Below are positions 18,230-29,230 of a DNA stretch of 64,000 nucleotides, piece after piece. This DNA is from Caenispirillum bisanense. Its GTDB lineage: Bacteria > Pseudomonadota > Alphaproteobacteria > Rhodospirillales > UBA2165. The stretch is from the NCBI GenBank assembly GCA_945877815.1, contig CAMDWJ010000010.1, positions 1-64,000 of the forward strand. Direction: 5' to 3'. A program made the translations under genes and the position numbers. Within the stretch, counting starts at the first letter, position 1, and the number at the start of each line of letters is the position of its first letter. Under the pieces are notes generated by a model. That model saw nothing but the letters and a program-made list of their open reading frames with translations, had not been told where the DNA came from and searched no databases.

Positions 18230-18802
18230 ATGAGCATCGCTGAAGAAATCCAAATCGGCCTTTACGCCTCTTGGCGCGTCGCGCTGGGCGACAAGCGCGG
18301 GCTGGCACTCTTCAACGCGTCGCTCGAAGGGTTCTGGCGTTCGTTCCTCGCCATGGCGCTTGTGGCACCCATTTACGCGATCCTGCTTCTTCTGCGCTAT
18401 CACGCCGAAGCCGGTTCCGCGCCGGTTCGCTTTTTCGCGGTCCAGACCATCGGCTATATCGTCGCTTGGTTCGTCTTTCCGCTGATCATGTTTTATGTGG
18501 TTCAGGCGATCGAACGCGAACGTCATTTCTTCGCTTATGTCGTCGCCTATAACTGGACCTCGGTCCTGCAGAACTTGATCTATCTGCCCTTGGCGATAGT
18601 GACGGAACTCGGATTACTTCCGACCGAACTCGCTGCCTTTCTCAGCTTCGTCGTCTTGACGCTGGTCTTCCTCTATATCTGGTTCGTCACGCGTACCGCT
18701 CTTGCCGTCACGGGGCTGATGGCCGCGGGTATCGTTGCCGGCGACTTTATCTTGTCGATTGTCTTGAACATGATCACCGGAACACTGCTTCGGGCCGGCT
18801 AA
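18230..18802 (+). CDS. integral membrane protein, unknown (Yip1-like topology)
   Basis: A 190-residue protein with about five hydrophobic helices after an amphipathic start (MSIAEEIQIGLYASWRVALGDKRGLALFNAS). The helices contain few charged residues. The ATG at 18230 lies ten bases after the dapE stop and is taken as the start. The frame extends upstream only inside dapE. The overall pattern resembles small Yip1-domain proteins, but no signature motif confirms it. It is probably co-transcribed with dapDE. Confidence 0.75.
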   Translation: MSIAEEIQIGLYASWRVALGDKRGLALFNASLEGFWRSFLAMALVAPIYAILLLLRYHAEAGSAPVRFFAVQTIGYIVAWFVFPLIMFYVVQAIERERHFFAYVVAYNWTSVLQNLIYLPLAIVTELGLLPTELAAFLSFVVLTLVFLYIWFVTRTALAVTGLMAAGIVAGDFILSIVLNMITGTLLRAG

Positions 18803-18831
18803 CGATTGATACGACGGCGCTGCTTCGTCCG

Positions 18832-19470
18832 TCAGTTACTACGCGACAGCAAGGATTTGGTTTTGGCGCGCAACTCGTCAATAAGGCTTGCGACCTTGCC
18901 GCCGCCCCGAGTGATCACCGAGCTGAACTCGGAGCGTTGGGTCTGCATCATGCTCACACCCTCGATCACCACATCGACGATCTTGTGATCGCCACTCGCC
19001 CGGGCGACCCGCCAATCGACGCGGATGGGCTTGGCCACGTTGCGCACGATCTGCGATTGCACGAGGATCGCCACGTCCTCTGAGCCGCTGTTTTTGACGA
19101 CATTCGTGATGTCGAGATTCTCCCCGCCGTAATCGCGAAAACGATTGGCATAAGTGGCGACAATCAGATCCTCGAATAAAACGAGATATTCTTTTTGCTC
19201 GTCGGGGGTCGCGATCCGCCAAAATCGCCCAAGCGCGGAACGTCCCATGCCAAGAACATCGAAATGGTCGCCGAGAAGTACGCGGAAGCGCTGCTCGCGT
19301 TCGCCTGCGCTCAATGTCGCATCGGTGAGTTGACTGATCGCCTTGTCGGCGAGGGTGCGCACGAACTGCTGGGAATCCGCAGACTCGTCGGCCCAGCCAG
19401 GGTTGGCGTTTACGACAAGTAAGAAGAGTGCGCCGGTAACCGCGGCGCAGATTCTAGATGCACCGATCAC
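18832..19470 (-). CDS. mlaC: MlaC/Ttg2D-family periplasmic phospholipid-binding protein
   Basis: A 212-residue secreted protein: signal peptide ending at GWADES, then the Ttg2/MlaC fold with DHFDVLGMGRSALGRFWRIATPDEQKEYLVLFEDLIVATYANRF-type sequence (shown here in its conserved order), SQIVRNVAKPIRVDWRVA and KIVDVVIEGVSMMQTQRSEF. The family shuttles phospholipids between the outer-membrane MlaA complex and the inner-membrane MlaFEDB pump. Some members, called HpnM, are linked to hopanoids. The GTG start lies three bases after the mlaA stop, so the two genes form one unit. No mlaFEDB genes are in this window. Confidence 0.92.
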   Translation of the reverse strand: MIGASRICAAVTGALFLLVVNANPGWADESADSQQFVRTLADKAISQLTDATLSAGEREQRFRVLLGDHFDVLGMGRSALGRFWRIATPDEQKEYLVLFEDLIVATYANRFRDYGGENLDITNVVKNSGSEDVAILVQSQIVRNVAKPIRVDWRVARASGDHKIVDVVIEGVSMMQTQRSEFSSVITRGGGKVASLIDELRAKTKSLLSRSN

Positions 19471-19473
19471 CGG

Positions 19474-20292
19474 CTACTTGCCCGATTGGGCGACAACGTT
19501 TGGCGAAGGATTATCGTCAAATTCGCCGGTCAGGTTCGGCAGCGGCGCGTCGGCGTCGCCACCATTCTTGATCTCGTCCATACGGCGCTGGCGGTAGAGG
19601 CTGCGGATGGCGGCGTAGAAGTCGACCGAGGTACGCTCAAGATCGTTGAGCACATTCCACAATTGATCGCGCGCGTCCACGCCGGTCACGACGGCGCGCG
19701 TGATCGGCACCCAATCGTTGTCGGTATTGCTCGCCCACCAATTGATCGGATCGAGGAAGAAATCGACGACCTTGCCGGTCACGTCGCGCGGATTGGACGG
19801 GCCGAAGATCGGCAGCATCACATAGGGGCCTTCGCCGACGCCCCAAACCGCGAGGGTTTGCCCGAAATCTTCATCGTGGGATTCGAAGCCCAGCGAAGCC
19901 GCAGGATCGCCGAAGCCGACAATGCCGAGCGTCGTATTGATCAGGAAGCGGGCAACTGTCGTTCCGGCGCGTTTCGGCTCGCCTTGCATCACGTCGTTCG
20001 CGAATATGATCGGCGCGCGCAGATTTTGCAGGAAGTTGTGGACGCCGTCTCGGACTTCTTGCGGCGCAACGGCGCGATAGGCACCGGTCACCGGCTTGAT
20101 GACGTAGCGATCGGCACCCCGATTGAATTCGAAGATGGCGCGGTTCGTCGGCTCGGCAGGGTCGTTCAATTTCTTGAATTCGGCCAAGGCCTCCGGATCG
20201 TCTTGCGGCGCCGAAGCACAGCCCGAGATCATGATCGACACAAGAAATAGGGCGCCGATACGTTTCGCCCCGTTACCCAAAACCGCCCACAT
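19474..20292 (-). CDS. mlaA: MlaA/VacJ-family outer-membrane lipoprotein
   Basis: A 272-residue lipoprotein with signal peptide and lipobox MISGC (Cys about residue 25), followed by the VacJ core: NDPAEPTNRAIFEFNRGADRYV, NFLQNLRAPIIFANDVMQGEPKRA, RFLINTTLGIVGFGDPAA, EDFGQTLAVWGVGEGPYVMLPIFGPSNPRD and FFLDPINWW. MlaA extracts misplaced phospholipids from the outer leaflet of the outer membrane. It is transcribed just before mlaC. The ATG at 20292 follows a GAGG ribosome site. Confidence 0.95.
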   Translation of the reverse strand: MWAVLGNGAKRIGALFLVSIMISGCASAPQDDPEALAEFKKLNDPAEPTNRAIFEFNRGADRYVIKPVTGAYRAVAPQEVRDGVHNFLQNLRAPIIFANDVMQGEPKRAGTTVARFLINTTLGIVGFGDPAASLGFESHDEDFGQTLAVWGVGEGPYVMLPIFGPSNPRDVTGKVVDFFLDPINWWASNTDNDWVPITRAVVTGVDARDQLWNVLNDLERTSVDFYAAIRSLYRQRRMDEIKNGGDADAPLPNLTGEFDDNPSPNVVAQSGK

Positions 20293-20630
20293 ACCAACCT
20301 CTACATTGGTTCGTTTTTTATCCGCCTCGCAGCCCGAAGAAGTCCGGGACGGTCAGCGGCACTCTATCGTGAACGGACAAACCTTAGTGGCTCGAATCCG
20401 CTCGAATTCTATATTTTGGGTTTACCAGAAAATTACGCCCTGTCCCACCAGTGCGCCCGAACTCCATACCCTAATCCGCGGACTATACAAAGCCGCGCGG
20501 AAAAAAACAGTTATCGTTAAACGCAATAGGGATACGTCCTCAACTATTGTTGCATTTTGGCAACATTCGGTCGATCGGTTCGATCCGCGACAGGGCGACA
20601 GATTACAGCCGATGAGTTAAACAAGCTTGA
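20293..20630. other. 338-base intergenic region between divergent genes
   Basis: The region separates mlaA (minus) from the homocysteine methyltransferase gene (plus) and should hold both promoters. It is less GC-rich than its surroundings and contains A/T runs near 20310-20320 and 20500-20530. I see no convincing paired -35/-10 boxes, no complete riboswitch and no small gene. A ten-base motif near the right end is discussed among rejected observations. Confidence 0.6.
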
Positions 20631-21614
20631 ATGAGAGACGATCGAAGGCGCCAACTTGCCGATCTGCTCGCCGGACGTGTGGCGATCCTGGACGGGGCGG
20701 GGGGCACCATGCTTCGGTCTGTCACCTCGGTTGCACCGGCGCTGCCGACGATCGATTGGCTCAATCTGGAACGTCCCGACCTCGTGGGCGATCTGCATCG
20801 GGCCTACCTCGCCGCAGGGGCCGATATCGTCAAAACCAATACCTTTAACGCAACCGCGATTGTCCAGGCGGGGCGGATCTCCGACTCGGATTTGGCACAA
20901 AAGATCGATGCCCTCAATCGTCAAGGTGCCCGCCTCGCGCGTGCGGCGGCCGACGGGGCCGAAGCCGCCGATCCCGCGCGGCCCCGTTTCGTGGCTGGGG
21001 TGATCGGCCCGACGCAGCGTAACGTGTCGCGCGGCTCCGACCCCGCGCGCGGGGTTGCGGTCGGGACGCTGGAGGCCGCCTACCGGAGTGCGGCGCGCAG
21101 CCTGATCGAGGGCGGCGCCGATATATTGCTGATCGAAACGGTGGTCGATAGCGCGAATGCCGCGATTGCGATCCGCGCAGTGCGGGGCGTCTGCACCGCG
21201 ATGGGAGTAGCTGTCCCGCTAATGGTTTCGGCGACCGTCACCGAGGACGGAATCCATACGCTGGACGGACAAACCATGACGGAGTTCTGGCACGCCTTTG
21301 CCGATGCGGATCTGTTGTCGATCGGGGTGAATTGCGCTTTCGGTGCGGCGGCTTTGCATCCGGCAGTGAGCGCCCTGGCGGCGGTGGCTGAGATTGCGGT
21401 CTCGGTGCATCCCAATGCCGGTCTGCCCGACGTGGCCGGCTTTTATGGCGAGGGTCCGGAGGCGATGGCCGCGCATCTCGGCGCCTTCGTCGAGGAGGGG
21501 ATCGTGAATATTGTCGGCGGCTGCTGCGGCACCACGCCGGCGCATATCGCGGCCATCGCCGCGGCAGTGCGCGACCGCAAGCCGCGCTCCGTGCGAGCGC
21601 GTTTGCCGATGTGA
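20631..21614 (+). CDS. homocysteine S-methyltransferase module, MetH N-terminal type
   Basis: A 327-residue zinc enzyme that matches the homocysteine-binding domain at the N-terminus of cobalamin-dependent methionine synthase: [43 protein letters not shown] in pieces, [11 protein letters not shown], and the zinc ligands in GVNCAFGA and [11 protein letters not shown]. Full MetH has about 1200 residues with folate, cobalamin and activation domains. None of these follows here, since the next gene is a small minus-strand frame. It could be one half of a split MetH encoded elsewhere, or a stand-alone methyltransferase using another donor. The canonical DGAMGT is DGAGGT. Confidence 0.88.
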   Translation: MRDDRRRQLADLLAGRVAILDGAGGTMLRSVTSVAPALPTIDWLNLERPDLVGDLHRAYLAAGADIVKTNTFNATAIVQAGRISDSDLAQKIDALNRQGARLARAAADGAEAADPARPRFVAGVIGPTQRNVSRGSDPARGVAVGTLEAAYRSAARSLIEGGADILLIETVVDSANAAIAIRAVRGVCTAMGVAVPLMVSATVTEDGIHTLDGQTMTEFWHAFADADLLSIGVNCAFGAAALHPAVSALAAVAEIAVSVHPNAGLPDVAGFYGEGPEAMAAHLGAFVEEGIVNIVGGCCGTTPAHIAAIAAAVRDRKPRSVRARLPM

Positions 21615-21719
21615 CTTAAGCGAATTGGATTGTCTCAGGTCCGGCATGCGTTGGACCCTGCGAGCGCACCGGCCTGAAGCCGCTTACGCGCCGTTTCGTC
21701 GCTGAGCTTTAGGTGCGGC

Positions 21720-21899
21720 TCAGAAGTTGGCCCGGCTCACTCCGCGTCCCACGAGGCGGCTGACATCAGCCAGAACTTCCGCGCCCTTGGCGCGCAGGTT
21801 GCGCGCTTCGTAACCCGGAATCTCGTCCGCACGCGTGAGCAAAACTTCCGCCCACTTCATCTGTTCCCCGACATAGCGGGTCCAGTCGATCGTACACAT
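21720..21899 (-). CDS. small hypothetical protein
   Basis: A 59-residue frame starting MCTIDWTRYVGEQMKWAEVL, with a mix of charged and hydrophobic residues consistent with two helices. The ATG at 21899 is selected because AGGA lies eight bases before it. The frame extends a further 27 codons to a GTG with no ribosome site. The terminator at 22086-22125 isolates it from the bolA-grxD unit. I do not recognise the family, and a non-coding origin is possible. Confidence 0.45.
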   Translation of the reverse strand: MCTIDWTRYVGEQMKWAEVLLTRADEIPGYEARNLRAKGAEVLADVSRLVGRGVSRANF

Positions 21900-22085
21900 T
21901 TTACGCGTCCTACAGGTGCCGAATTGCCGCTCTATTTCGCGGTCTCGTTCCCTCAAGTTAACGACAATGTATGTCATCACCGTGACGGTTTTTACCTACT
22001 CAGCTAACAATTCGTAGCACCATCTATTCCACCAACGACGTCACGTTGCTGTCATAGCCAACATACGCAATATCTGGTGGGCAAA

Positions 22086-22125
22086 ATAAAAGGCCGCCCC
22101 CAACCTTGGCGGGGACGGCCTTTTA
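22086..22125 (-). terminator. intrinsic terminator of the bolA-grxD-DUF3012 unit
   Basis: The minus strand reads ATAAAAGGCCGTCCCCGCC, a short loop, then a near-complementary GGGGGCGGCCTTTTAT, ending in TTTTATTTTGC. The long GC-rich stem with flanking A and T runs sits 21 bases beyond the DUF3012 gene stop. The symmetric A/T flanks mean it could also act in the other direction. Confidence 0.85.
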
Positions 22126-22145
22126 TCGATTATGTGGCGGAGCGT

Positions 22146-22358
22146 TTAGGACTTCGGCGTGCCGAGCACACAATGCTTGGCGTAATCGGTTGCCTCGTTG
22201 ATGGTCCAATCGCCTTTCGGCTTGGCGCTCATCTTGTCGCACCACGCCTTGCTGCCGACCTCGGGCGCGCAGGCGGCCAACAGGCCGAGCGCGCCGAGCG
22301 CCAGGAGGGCCCCGCCGAACCGCGTCAAAGACTTAGACCTCACGCGCCGGGACCTCAC
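22146..22358 (-). CDS. DUF3012-family small lipoprotein
   Basis: A 70-residue protein: a strongly basic N-terminus, a hydrophobic stretch [16 protein letters not shown] ending in a lipobox with Cys near residue 30, then [33 protein letters not shown]. The EVGSxAWCxxMxxKPKGDWTxNEAxDYAKHC pattern is that of DUF3012. Its function is not known. The GTG at 22358 overlaps the grxD stop as GTGA. A second GTG at 22343 is an alternative start. The frame runs further upstream inside grxD but is not coding there. Confidence 0.82.
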   Translation of the reverse strand: MRSRRVRSKSLTRFGGALLALGALGLLAACAPEVGSKAWCDKMSAKPKGDWTINEATDYAKHCVLGTPKS

Positions 22359-22696
22359 GCGTTGGCTGTCGCTTTGATACCCTTGTCGGCGAACAGCTGC
22401 TGCAATTCGCCCGACTGATACATCTCGCGCACGATATCGCAGCCGCCGACGAATTCGCCCTTCACGTAAAGCTGTGGAATGGTCGGCCAATTACTGAAAT
22501 GTTTGATGCCTTCGCGAATTTCCATATCGGCCAGGACATTGACGCCCTTGAACTCGACGCCGGCCATCATCAAGGCCTGACACACTGCGGAGGAGAAGCC
22601 GCATTGCGGTGCCTCGGGCACACCCTTCATGAACAGGACGATCGGGCTGGAATCGATTTCGCTCTGGATACGCTGGAAGACGGGATGGTCGTTCAT
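22355..22696 (-). CDS. grxD: monothiol glutaredoxin (Grx4/GrxD family)
   Basis: A 113-residue protein with the monothiol CGFS active site in [18 protein letters not shown], preceded by IVLFMKGVP and followed by [29 protein letters not shown]. This is the single-domain CGFS type that carries and transfers Fe-S clusters, often together with a BolA protein. Here the bolA gene lies just upstream in the same orientation with a 24-base gap, supporting a BolA-Grx partnership. Confidence 0.97.
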   Translation of the reverse strand: MNDHPVFQRIQSEIDSSPIVLFMKGVPEAPQCGFSSAVCQALMMAGVEFKGVNVLADMEIREGIKHFSNWPTIPQLYVKGEFVGGCDIVREMYQSGELQQLFADKGIKATANA

Positions 22697-22720
22697 GATC
22701 TGCCTTTCACAAAAATTTGT

Positions 22721-22960
22721 TCACTCGGCGCCCGGAACATTTGTGGTCAGCGCCAGCGCATGTAGCTCGTTGCCCATTCGGCCTTGCAGGGCCTGATACA
22801 CGAGTTGGTGCTGCTTCACGCGGCTGAGACCCTCAAACGCCTTCGAGACGACGCGGGCGGCATAGTGATCGCCATCCCCCGCCAAGTCCTCGATCTGGAC
22901 CTCGGCATCAGGAATGCCTTGCTTGATCAGCCGTTCGATATCGCCAACGTTCATGGCCAT
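22721..22960 (-). CDS. BolA-family protein
   Basis: A 79-residue protein of the BolA/IbaG fold: DIERLIKQGIPDAEVQIEDLAGDGDHYAARVVS, then FEGLSRVKQHQLVYQALQGRMGNELHALALTT in conserved order. The conserved His of the V-K-x-H-x-L-V-Y segment is a typical cluster ligand when bound to CGFS glutaredoxins. The sequence resembles the YrbA/IbaG branch. GGAGG lies about eleven bases before the first ATG. It leads the bolA-grxD-DUF3012 unit and lies 140 bases after purL. Confidence 0.94.
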   Translation of the reverse strand: MAMNVGDIERLIKQGIPDAEVQIEDLAGDGDHYAARVVSKAFEGLSRVKQHQLVYQALQGRMGNELHALALTTNVPGAE

Positions 22961-23100
22961 GGGCCAAGAATCCTCCGAAAACCGTACTGTTGGACCCGAT
23001 ATTAACCGTTTTTTGTGCGTCGAGGGTCCACAAAATAATTAGGGATTTCACGCATGGGAATTGAGTTGTGCCTAAAGCGTGCGCTCCGCAAGGCGGCGGC

Positions 23101-25292
<2,192 letters not shown>

Positions 25293-25296
<4 letters not shown>

Positions 25297-25994
25297 GCCG
25301 GCGCTCCGGCCAGCGCCTCGGCCAAACCGGCGAACAGGGGCGCTCCGCCCAATCCGCCCAGCAATTTTTCCGTCGCGTCTTCCGGGTGCGGCATCAGGCC
25401 CAGCACATTGCCTTTGTCGTTATAGACGCCGGCGATATCGTTGATCGATCCGTTGGGCGTGAAGGCGGCCCCGAGGTCGCCTTGGGGCGAGCAATAGCGG
25501 AACGCGACCTGGCCTTCGCCTTCGATGCGCGCGAGCGTTTCCGAGTCGGCGAAATAATTGCCGTCGTGATGGGCGACCGGGCATTTGAAGATCTCGCCCT
25601 TGCGGTAGCCTTGCGTGAAGGGCGTGTCGGCGCGCTCGACGCGCAGATGCACCTCGCGGCACACGAATTTGAGCCCGGCATTGCGCATCAGCGCACCGGG
25701 CAGCAGCCGCGCCTCGGTCAAAACTTGGAAGCCGTTGCACACGCCGAGTACCAGCACGCCTTGTTGGGCGCGGTCCGCGACCGCGCGCATGATCGGCGAT
25801 TGCGCCGCCATGGCGCCGGCGCGCAAATAATCGCCGTAGGCGAAGCCGCCCGGAATGACGATGAGATCGACCTTGGGAAGCTCTGTGTCGCGGTGCCACA
25901 CCAGGGCGGGGGCTTTGCCGAAGGCGCGCGTCAGCGCCATCACCATGTCGCGCTCGCGGTTGGAGCCGGGGAAGGTTACGATGGCAGCGGTCAT
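25293..25994 (-). CDS. purQ: phosphoribosylformylglycinamidine synthase subunit PurQ
   Basis: A 233-residue class I glutamine amidotransferase that supplies ammonia to PurL. The nucleophile Cys is in [11 protein letters not shown], the catalytic His and Glu are in [10 protein letters not shown], and the start [14 protein letters not shown] and [19 protein letters not shown] are typical. It is separated from purS by about 150 bases containing a dispersed palindromic repeat, and is translationally coupled to purL. Confidence 0.97.
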
Positions 25995-26070
25995 GGGAAA
26001 ATCACTCTAACAGTAGTCGTCATGCGCGGACCACCGCGCGCCCGCGCGCGGCAAACGCGCGACATCCGCG

Positions 26071-26129
26071 CATCCATCTTTAACTTTGCAAGCAGCGCGA
26101 AGATGGATGGCCGGGTCAAGCCCGGCCAT
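26071..26129. repeat. dispersed palindromic element between purS and purQ
   Basis: Two adjoining stem-loops are present. CATCCATCTT (26071-26080) pairs with AAGATGGATG (26100-26109), and ATGGCCGGG (26107-26115) pairs with CCCGGCCAT (26121-26129) around TCAAG. A related element lies at 29231-29331. This type is scattered in intergenic DNA of many Alphaproteobacteria. Placed inside the pur operon, it could act on RNA stability or attenuate read-through. Confidence 0.75.
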
Positions 26130-26146
26130 GACGGGCCGGGGGCTTG

Positions 26147-26389
26147 TCACCCAACGATCTCGACGGCGTAATTCTCGATCACCGTATTGGCGAGGAGCTT
26201 TTTGCACATCTCCTCGACATTGGCCTTGGCGGTCCCAACGTCGGTCTCGCTCAATTCGATCTCGATATATTTGCCTTGGCGCACTTCGCCGACGCCGGCA
26301 AAGCCGAGTGAGCCGAGCGCATGGCCGACCGCCTTGCCTTGCGGATCGAGAACGCCCGATTTCAAGGTGACGTGGATTTTAGCTTTCAC
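26147..26389 (-). CDS. purS: phosphoribosylformylglycinamidine synthase subunit PurS
   Basis: An 80-residue protein that bridges PurL and PurQ in the FGAM synthase complex. Sequence marks are KAKIHVTLKSGVLDPQGKAV, LGFAGVGEVRQGKYIEIEL and ANTVIENYAVEI. The GTG at 26389 gives the expected length. The frame runs upstream into purC but that part is non-coding. It sits 20 bases after purC. Confidence 0.96.
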   Translation of the reverse strand: MKAKIHVTLKSGVLDPQGKAVGHALGSLGFAGVGEVRQGKYIEIELSETDVGTAKANVEEMCKKLLANTVIENYAVEIVG

Positions 26390-26409
26390 GGGAAGACGCC
26401 TATGGAGAG

Positions 26410-27174
26410 TTACTGGACGAGTTGCGGACCGGTCGATTCGCCGAGGCCCATCTCGGGCAAGATGCCCAATCGGCGCGCGACTTCCTGATAGGCCTGTTCG
26501 ATGCCGCCCATATCGCGGCGGAAACGGTCCTTGTCCAACTTCTCGTTGGTCTTGGCGTCCCACAGGCGGCAGCTGTCAGGGCTGATCTCGTCGGCGATAA
26601 CGACGCGCATGATTTCGCCGTCCCACAGCCGGCCGAATTCGAGCTTGAAATCGATCAGGCGGATGCCGATGCCGAGAAACAGGCCGGACATGAAATCGTT
26701 GGCGCGCAGCGCCAGGTTCATCATCTCGTCCATCTCATGATGGTTGGCCCACCCAAACGCCGTGATGTGCTCCTCGCAGACCAGCGGATCGTCGAGCTCG
26801 CTGTTCTTGTAATAGAATTCGATGATCGAGCGCGGCAATGCCTTGCCTTCCTCCAGCCCGAAACGCTTGGCCAAAGAGCCGGCCGCGATATTGCGCACGA
26901 CGACCTGCACCGGGATGATTTCGACCTCGCGCAACAGCTGCTCGCGCATATTGATGCGGCGCAGGAAATGCGTGGGGATCCCGATCTCGCCAAGCCGGGT
27001 CATCACATATTCGGAGATGCGGTTGTTGATGACGCCTTTGCCGGTGATCGTGCCGCGCTTGGAATCGCGGAATGCCGACGCATCATCCTTGAAATAGGCG
27101 ACGATCGTCCCCGGCTCCGGTCCCTCGAAAAGGACCTTCGCCTTGCCTTCGTAGAGTTTTCTACGTCTTGCCAT
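26410..27174 (-). CDS. purC: SAICAR synthetase
   Basis: A 254-residue ligase that adds aspartate to CAIR in purine synthesis, using ATP. The conserved start [56 protein letters not shown], and the signature [10 protein letters not shown] are all seen, followed by [16 protein letters not shown]. It is the first gene of the minus-strand run purC-purS-purQ-purL. Confidence 0.97.
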   Translation of the reverse strand: MARRRKLYEGKAKVLFEGPEPGTIVAYFKDDASAFRDSKRGTITGKGVINNRISEYVMTRLGEIGIPTHFLRRINMREQLLREVEIIPVQVVVRNIAAGSLAKRFGLEEGKALPRSIIEFYYKNSELDDPLVCEEHITAFGWANHHEMDEMMNLALRANDFMSGLFLGIGIRLIDFKLEFGRLWDGEIMRVVIADEISPDSCRLWDAKTNEKLDKDRFRRDMGGIEQAYQEVARRLGILPEMGLGESTGPQLVQ

Positions 27175-27242
27175 AGTCTAGGATTCCGCTGCTGGTCGAG
27201 CCGGGATGCATGGTGAACCGGCCATCGATCCAACGCGCCTCC

Positions 27243-27271
27243 CGTATATCAGGTGTGCGGCTGTGAAACAA
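27243..27271 (-). promoter_or_regulatory. predicted promoter of the purC operon
   Basis: On the minus strand TTGTTT (27266-27271) and TATACG (27243-27248) are separated by 17 bases, and the purC ATG lies about 65 bases downstream. The match is moderate. No second promoter of comparable quality is seen in the 134-base gap. Confidence 0.45.
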
Positions 27272-27308
27272 TGACGGGACAAGGCGCGGGTAAGGCTCGC
27301 TCGCTGAT

Positions 27309-28103
27309 CTAGGCAGGCGGGGGGGGCGCGTCAATGGCGGGTATCGTATCGGCGACCGGCAGAAACTCGGCTTCCCCCGGCCTCCCCGCGGCAAACAGAA
27401 ACACCGGGCGCTTGCCGCTTGTATTAGGCTCCGGCAGGGCGATGAGCGACGAGCTGACGGTGCCGTATCCTCTGTCCGTCACGATCGTCATGGCGCTTTC
27501 GTGCCCTTCCGCCGAATCGTGCAAGCGGCTCGCGAGCAGCAGGCGCCACGCATTCCAGTCGCCCGTTTCGGGATCGGGAATCGCCGCCGCGCGGAATTGC
27601 GGCAGAAACATCTTCGTGCGCGCATGACTTGTATTGTTGAGGCCGCTGGAGGTGAGCATCGAGACGCCAGGCGGGATGACCGTATGAACAGTGCGCGGGC
27701 CGACCTCGGTTTCTATGATGCTGACGATGGCGGCGTCGCGATTGTCGGCAATCACCAGATGGCAGGTGCGATAGGCGCGCGCATTGACAGCCGAAAGGGC
27801 GTCGATGGCGTCCAGCGCGTCGGCATGGTCGAGCGCCTCGAGCGGCAATTCGCCACGCGAGCGAAAGCCGATCTGCGGCCCAAGCGAGCTGCGTCCGTTG
27901 AGGATCGCGGCGACCACGCCATGTTCGTTCATGCCCAGCCACGTTCCGCCGGCCTGTTCGTCCATGCCGGCGATCACCTCCGGGCGGTCCGGCCAATGGT
28001 GCGCCGGCGAGCGCCACGGGCGGCCGACCATTTCATCGCGGTTTGCTGCGATCAGGACGGGCCAGGCGTGATGGGGGCGGCGCAGGATGACGAGGGTGCA
28101 CAT
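27309..28103 (-). CDS. NRDE/TANGO2-family protein
   Basis: A 264-residue protein that starts MCTLVILRRPHHAWPVLIAANRDE, with the Cys immediately after Met and the NRDE motif that name the family. TANGO2-like proteins have an Ntn-hydrolase-like fold in which Cys2 would be the N-terminal nucleophile. They are linked to lipid or haem handling, but the reaction is not established. Other conserved segments are GGTWLGMNEHGVVAAILN and LTSSGLNN. The ATG at 28103 is chosen so that Cys is residue 2. The frame extends 12 codons upstream. Confidence 0.87.
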   Translation of the reverse strand: MCTLVILRRPHHAWPVLIAANRDEMVGRPWRSPAHHWPDRPEVIAGMDEQAGGTWLGMNEHGVVAAILNGRSSLGPQIGFRSRGELPLEALDHADALDAIDALSAVNARAYRTCHLVIADNRDAAIVSIIETEVGPRTVHTVIPPGVSMLTSSGLNNTSHARTKMFLPQFRAAAIPDPETGDWNAWRLLLASRLHDSAEGHESAMTIVTDRGYGTVSSSLIALPEPNTSGKRPVFLFAAGRPGEAEFLPVADTIPAIDAPPPPA

Positions 28104-28217
28104 GGGAGGATTGTTACAGTTTCGCGAGGCCCATAGCAAAGGGGATACGGGGAGTTGCGTCCGATGGCCGGACTACTTACATAAGCAAAACACACGACAA
28201 CAGGGAGATATGCGTTT

Positions 28218-28547
28218 ATGGCTGACTCGTTCAATGATCGCCGCAAGGGGTTCGAAGAAAAATTCCGTATGGATCAGGACCTTCAATTCAAGGTCACGTC
28301 GCGACGTAATAAGCTCCTGGGTCAATGGCTCGGCGAAAGGTTCGGCCTGAACGGTCAAGCGCTTGCCGATTACGCCACCACGGTGGTGATCGCCGATCTG
28401 GATAAGCCCGGCGACGAGGACGTGATCGGCAAGGTAATGGCCGACATCAAGGAACACGGAATCTCGATCTCCGAACATGATGTCCGCGCGAAGCTCGCCG
28501 ACTTGGGCGGGGTCGCCCAAACGCAAATCATGGACGAGCAGAAATAA
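28218..28547 (+). CDS. DUF1476 protein, ATP synthase inhibitor zeta subunit type
   Basis: A 109-residue, charged helical protein: MADSFNDRRKGFEEKFRMDQ, then RRNKLLGQWLGERFGLNGQALADYA, and a C-terminal EHDVRAKLADLGGVAQTQI. The family is restricted to Alphaproteobacteria. In Paracoccus its member inhibits the F1 ATPase through the N-terminal segment. The N-terminal FNDRRKGFEEKF is kept here, so an inhibitory role is plausible. A GGGAG sequence lies about 11 bases before the ATG. Confidence 0.93.
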   Translation: MADSFNDRRKGFEEKFRMDQDLQFKVTSRRNKLLGQWLGERFGLNGQALADYATTVVIADLDKPGDEDVIGKVMADIKEHGISISEHDVRAKLADLGGVAQTQIMDEQK

Positions 28548-28584
28548 AATTCCTTATCGTGAGCTTGTCGAAGAATGGGCATTG

Positions 28585-28613
28585 CCTCATGTTTCGACGG
28601 GTTCAGCATGAGG
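28585..28613. repeat. short stem-loop of a dispersed intergenic repeat
   Basis: CCTCATG (28585-28591) pairs with CATGAGG (28607-28613). The flanking words GAGCTTGTCGAA and TTTCGACGGGTTCAGCATGAGG are typical of another alphaproteobacterial intergenic repeat class. It fills most of the DUF1476-DUF924 gap. Confidence 0.6.
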
Positions 28614-28623
28614 TAAGGCAAGA

Positions 28624-29226
28624 ATGTTCGACCCGGCACTCGTTCCCGTTCTCGATTTCTGGTGCGGCATCCCCGGCTCGCCGGAGCGCGACACCTTTCG
28701 CGAGATTTGGTTCAGCGCCGCCACGCCCGAATTCGATGCGCAAATCCGCGAGCGTTTTCTGGCGCTCCATGAGCGCGCCGTGGCCGGCGATTTCATGGGC
28801 TCGATGGATAGCGTGGACGGATGTTTCGCGCTGCTCATTCTGTTCGATCAATTTTCGCGCAATATGTTTCGGGGCACGGCGCGGGCTTTCGCCACCGACC
28901 CCAAGGCGCGCGAGGTTGCCGCGCATGCCATCGCGCAGGGCTTCGATAAAAAGGTCGGCGAGGTCTATCGCGTCTTTTTCTATTTGCCGTATGAACATTC
29001 GGAATCGCTCGCCGATCAGGAACGCGGGCTCGAACTTGTGCAAGCGCTCGGCAATCAGCGCACCATCGATGCGTCGCTCGATCATATCGAGGTCATCAAA
29101 CGCTTCGGCCGCTTCCCGCACCGCAATGCGGCGATGGGCCGCGTCAGCACCCCCGACGAAATCGAATATCTGAAGGACGGTAAGAGCTGGGGCCAGGGTG
29201 CGCCGGCAGCCGCGAGCTCAACGTAA
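28624..29226 (+). CDS. DUF924-family protein
   Basis: A 200-residue helical protein with the DUF924 signatures: VLDFWCGIPG near the start, LFDQFSRNMFRGTARAFATDPKA in the middle, FFYLPYEHSESLADQERGLELV and IKRFGRFPHRNAAMGR towards the end. The family has a TPR-like helical fold and no established activity. The neighbours give no further hint. The right border of the gene is the repeat that marks the start of the accessory region. Confidence 0.9.
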   Translation: MFDPALVPVLDFWCGIPGSPERDTFREIWFSAATPEFDAQIRERFLALHERAVAGDFMGSMDSVDGCFALLILFDQFSRNMFRGTARAFATDPKAREVAAHAIAQGFDKKVGEVYRVFFYLPYEHSESLADQERGLELVQALGNQRTIDASLDHIEVIKRFGRFPHRNAAMGRVSTPDEIEYLKDGKSWGQGAPAAASST

Positions 29227-29230
29227 GTTC

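Noticed and set aside
20611-20630. GTTAAACAAG just before the homocysteine methyltransferase gene, reminiscent of the conserved core of SAM-II riboswitches.
   Set aside because: The second conserved block (GCTAAA) and the matching pairing stems are not present, and the motif runs straight into the start codon. Likely chance.
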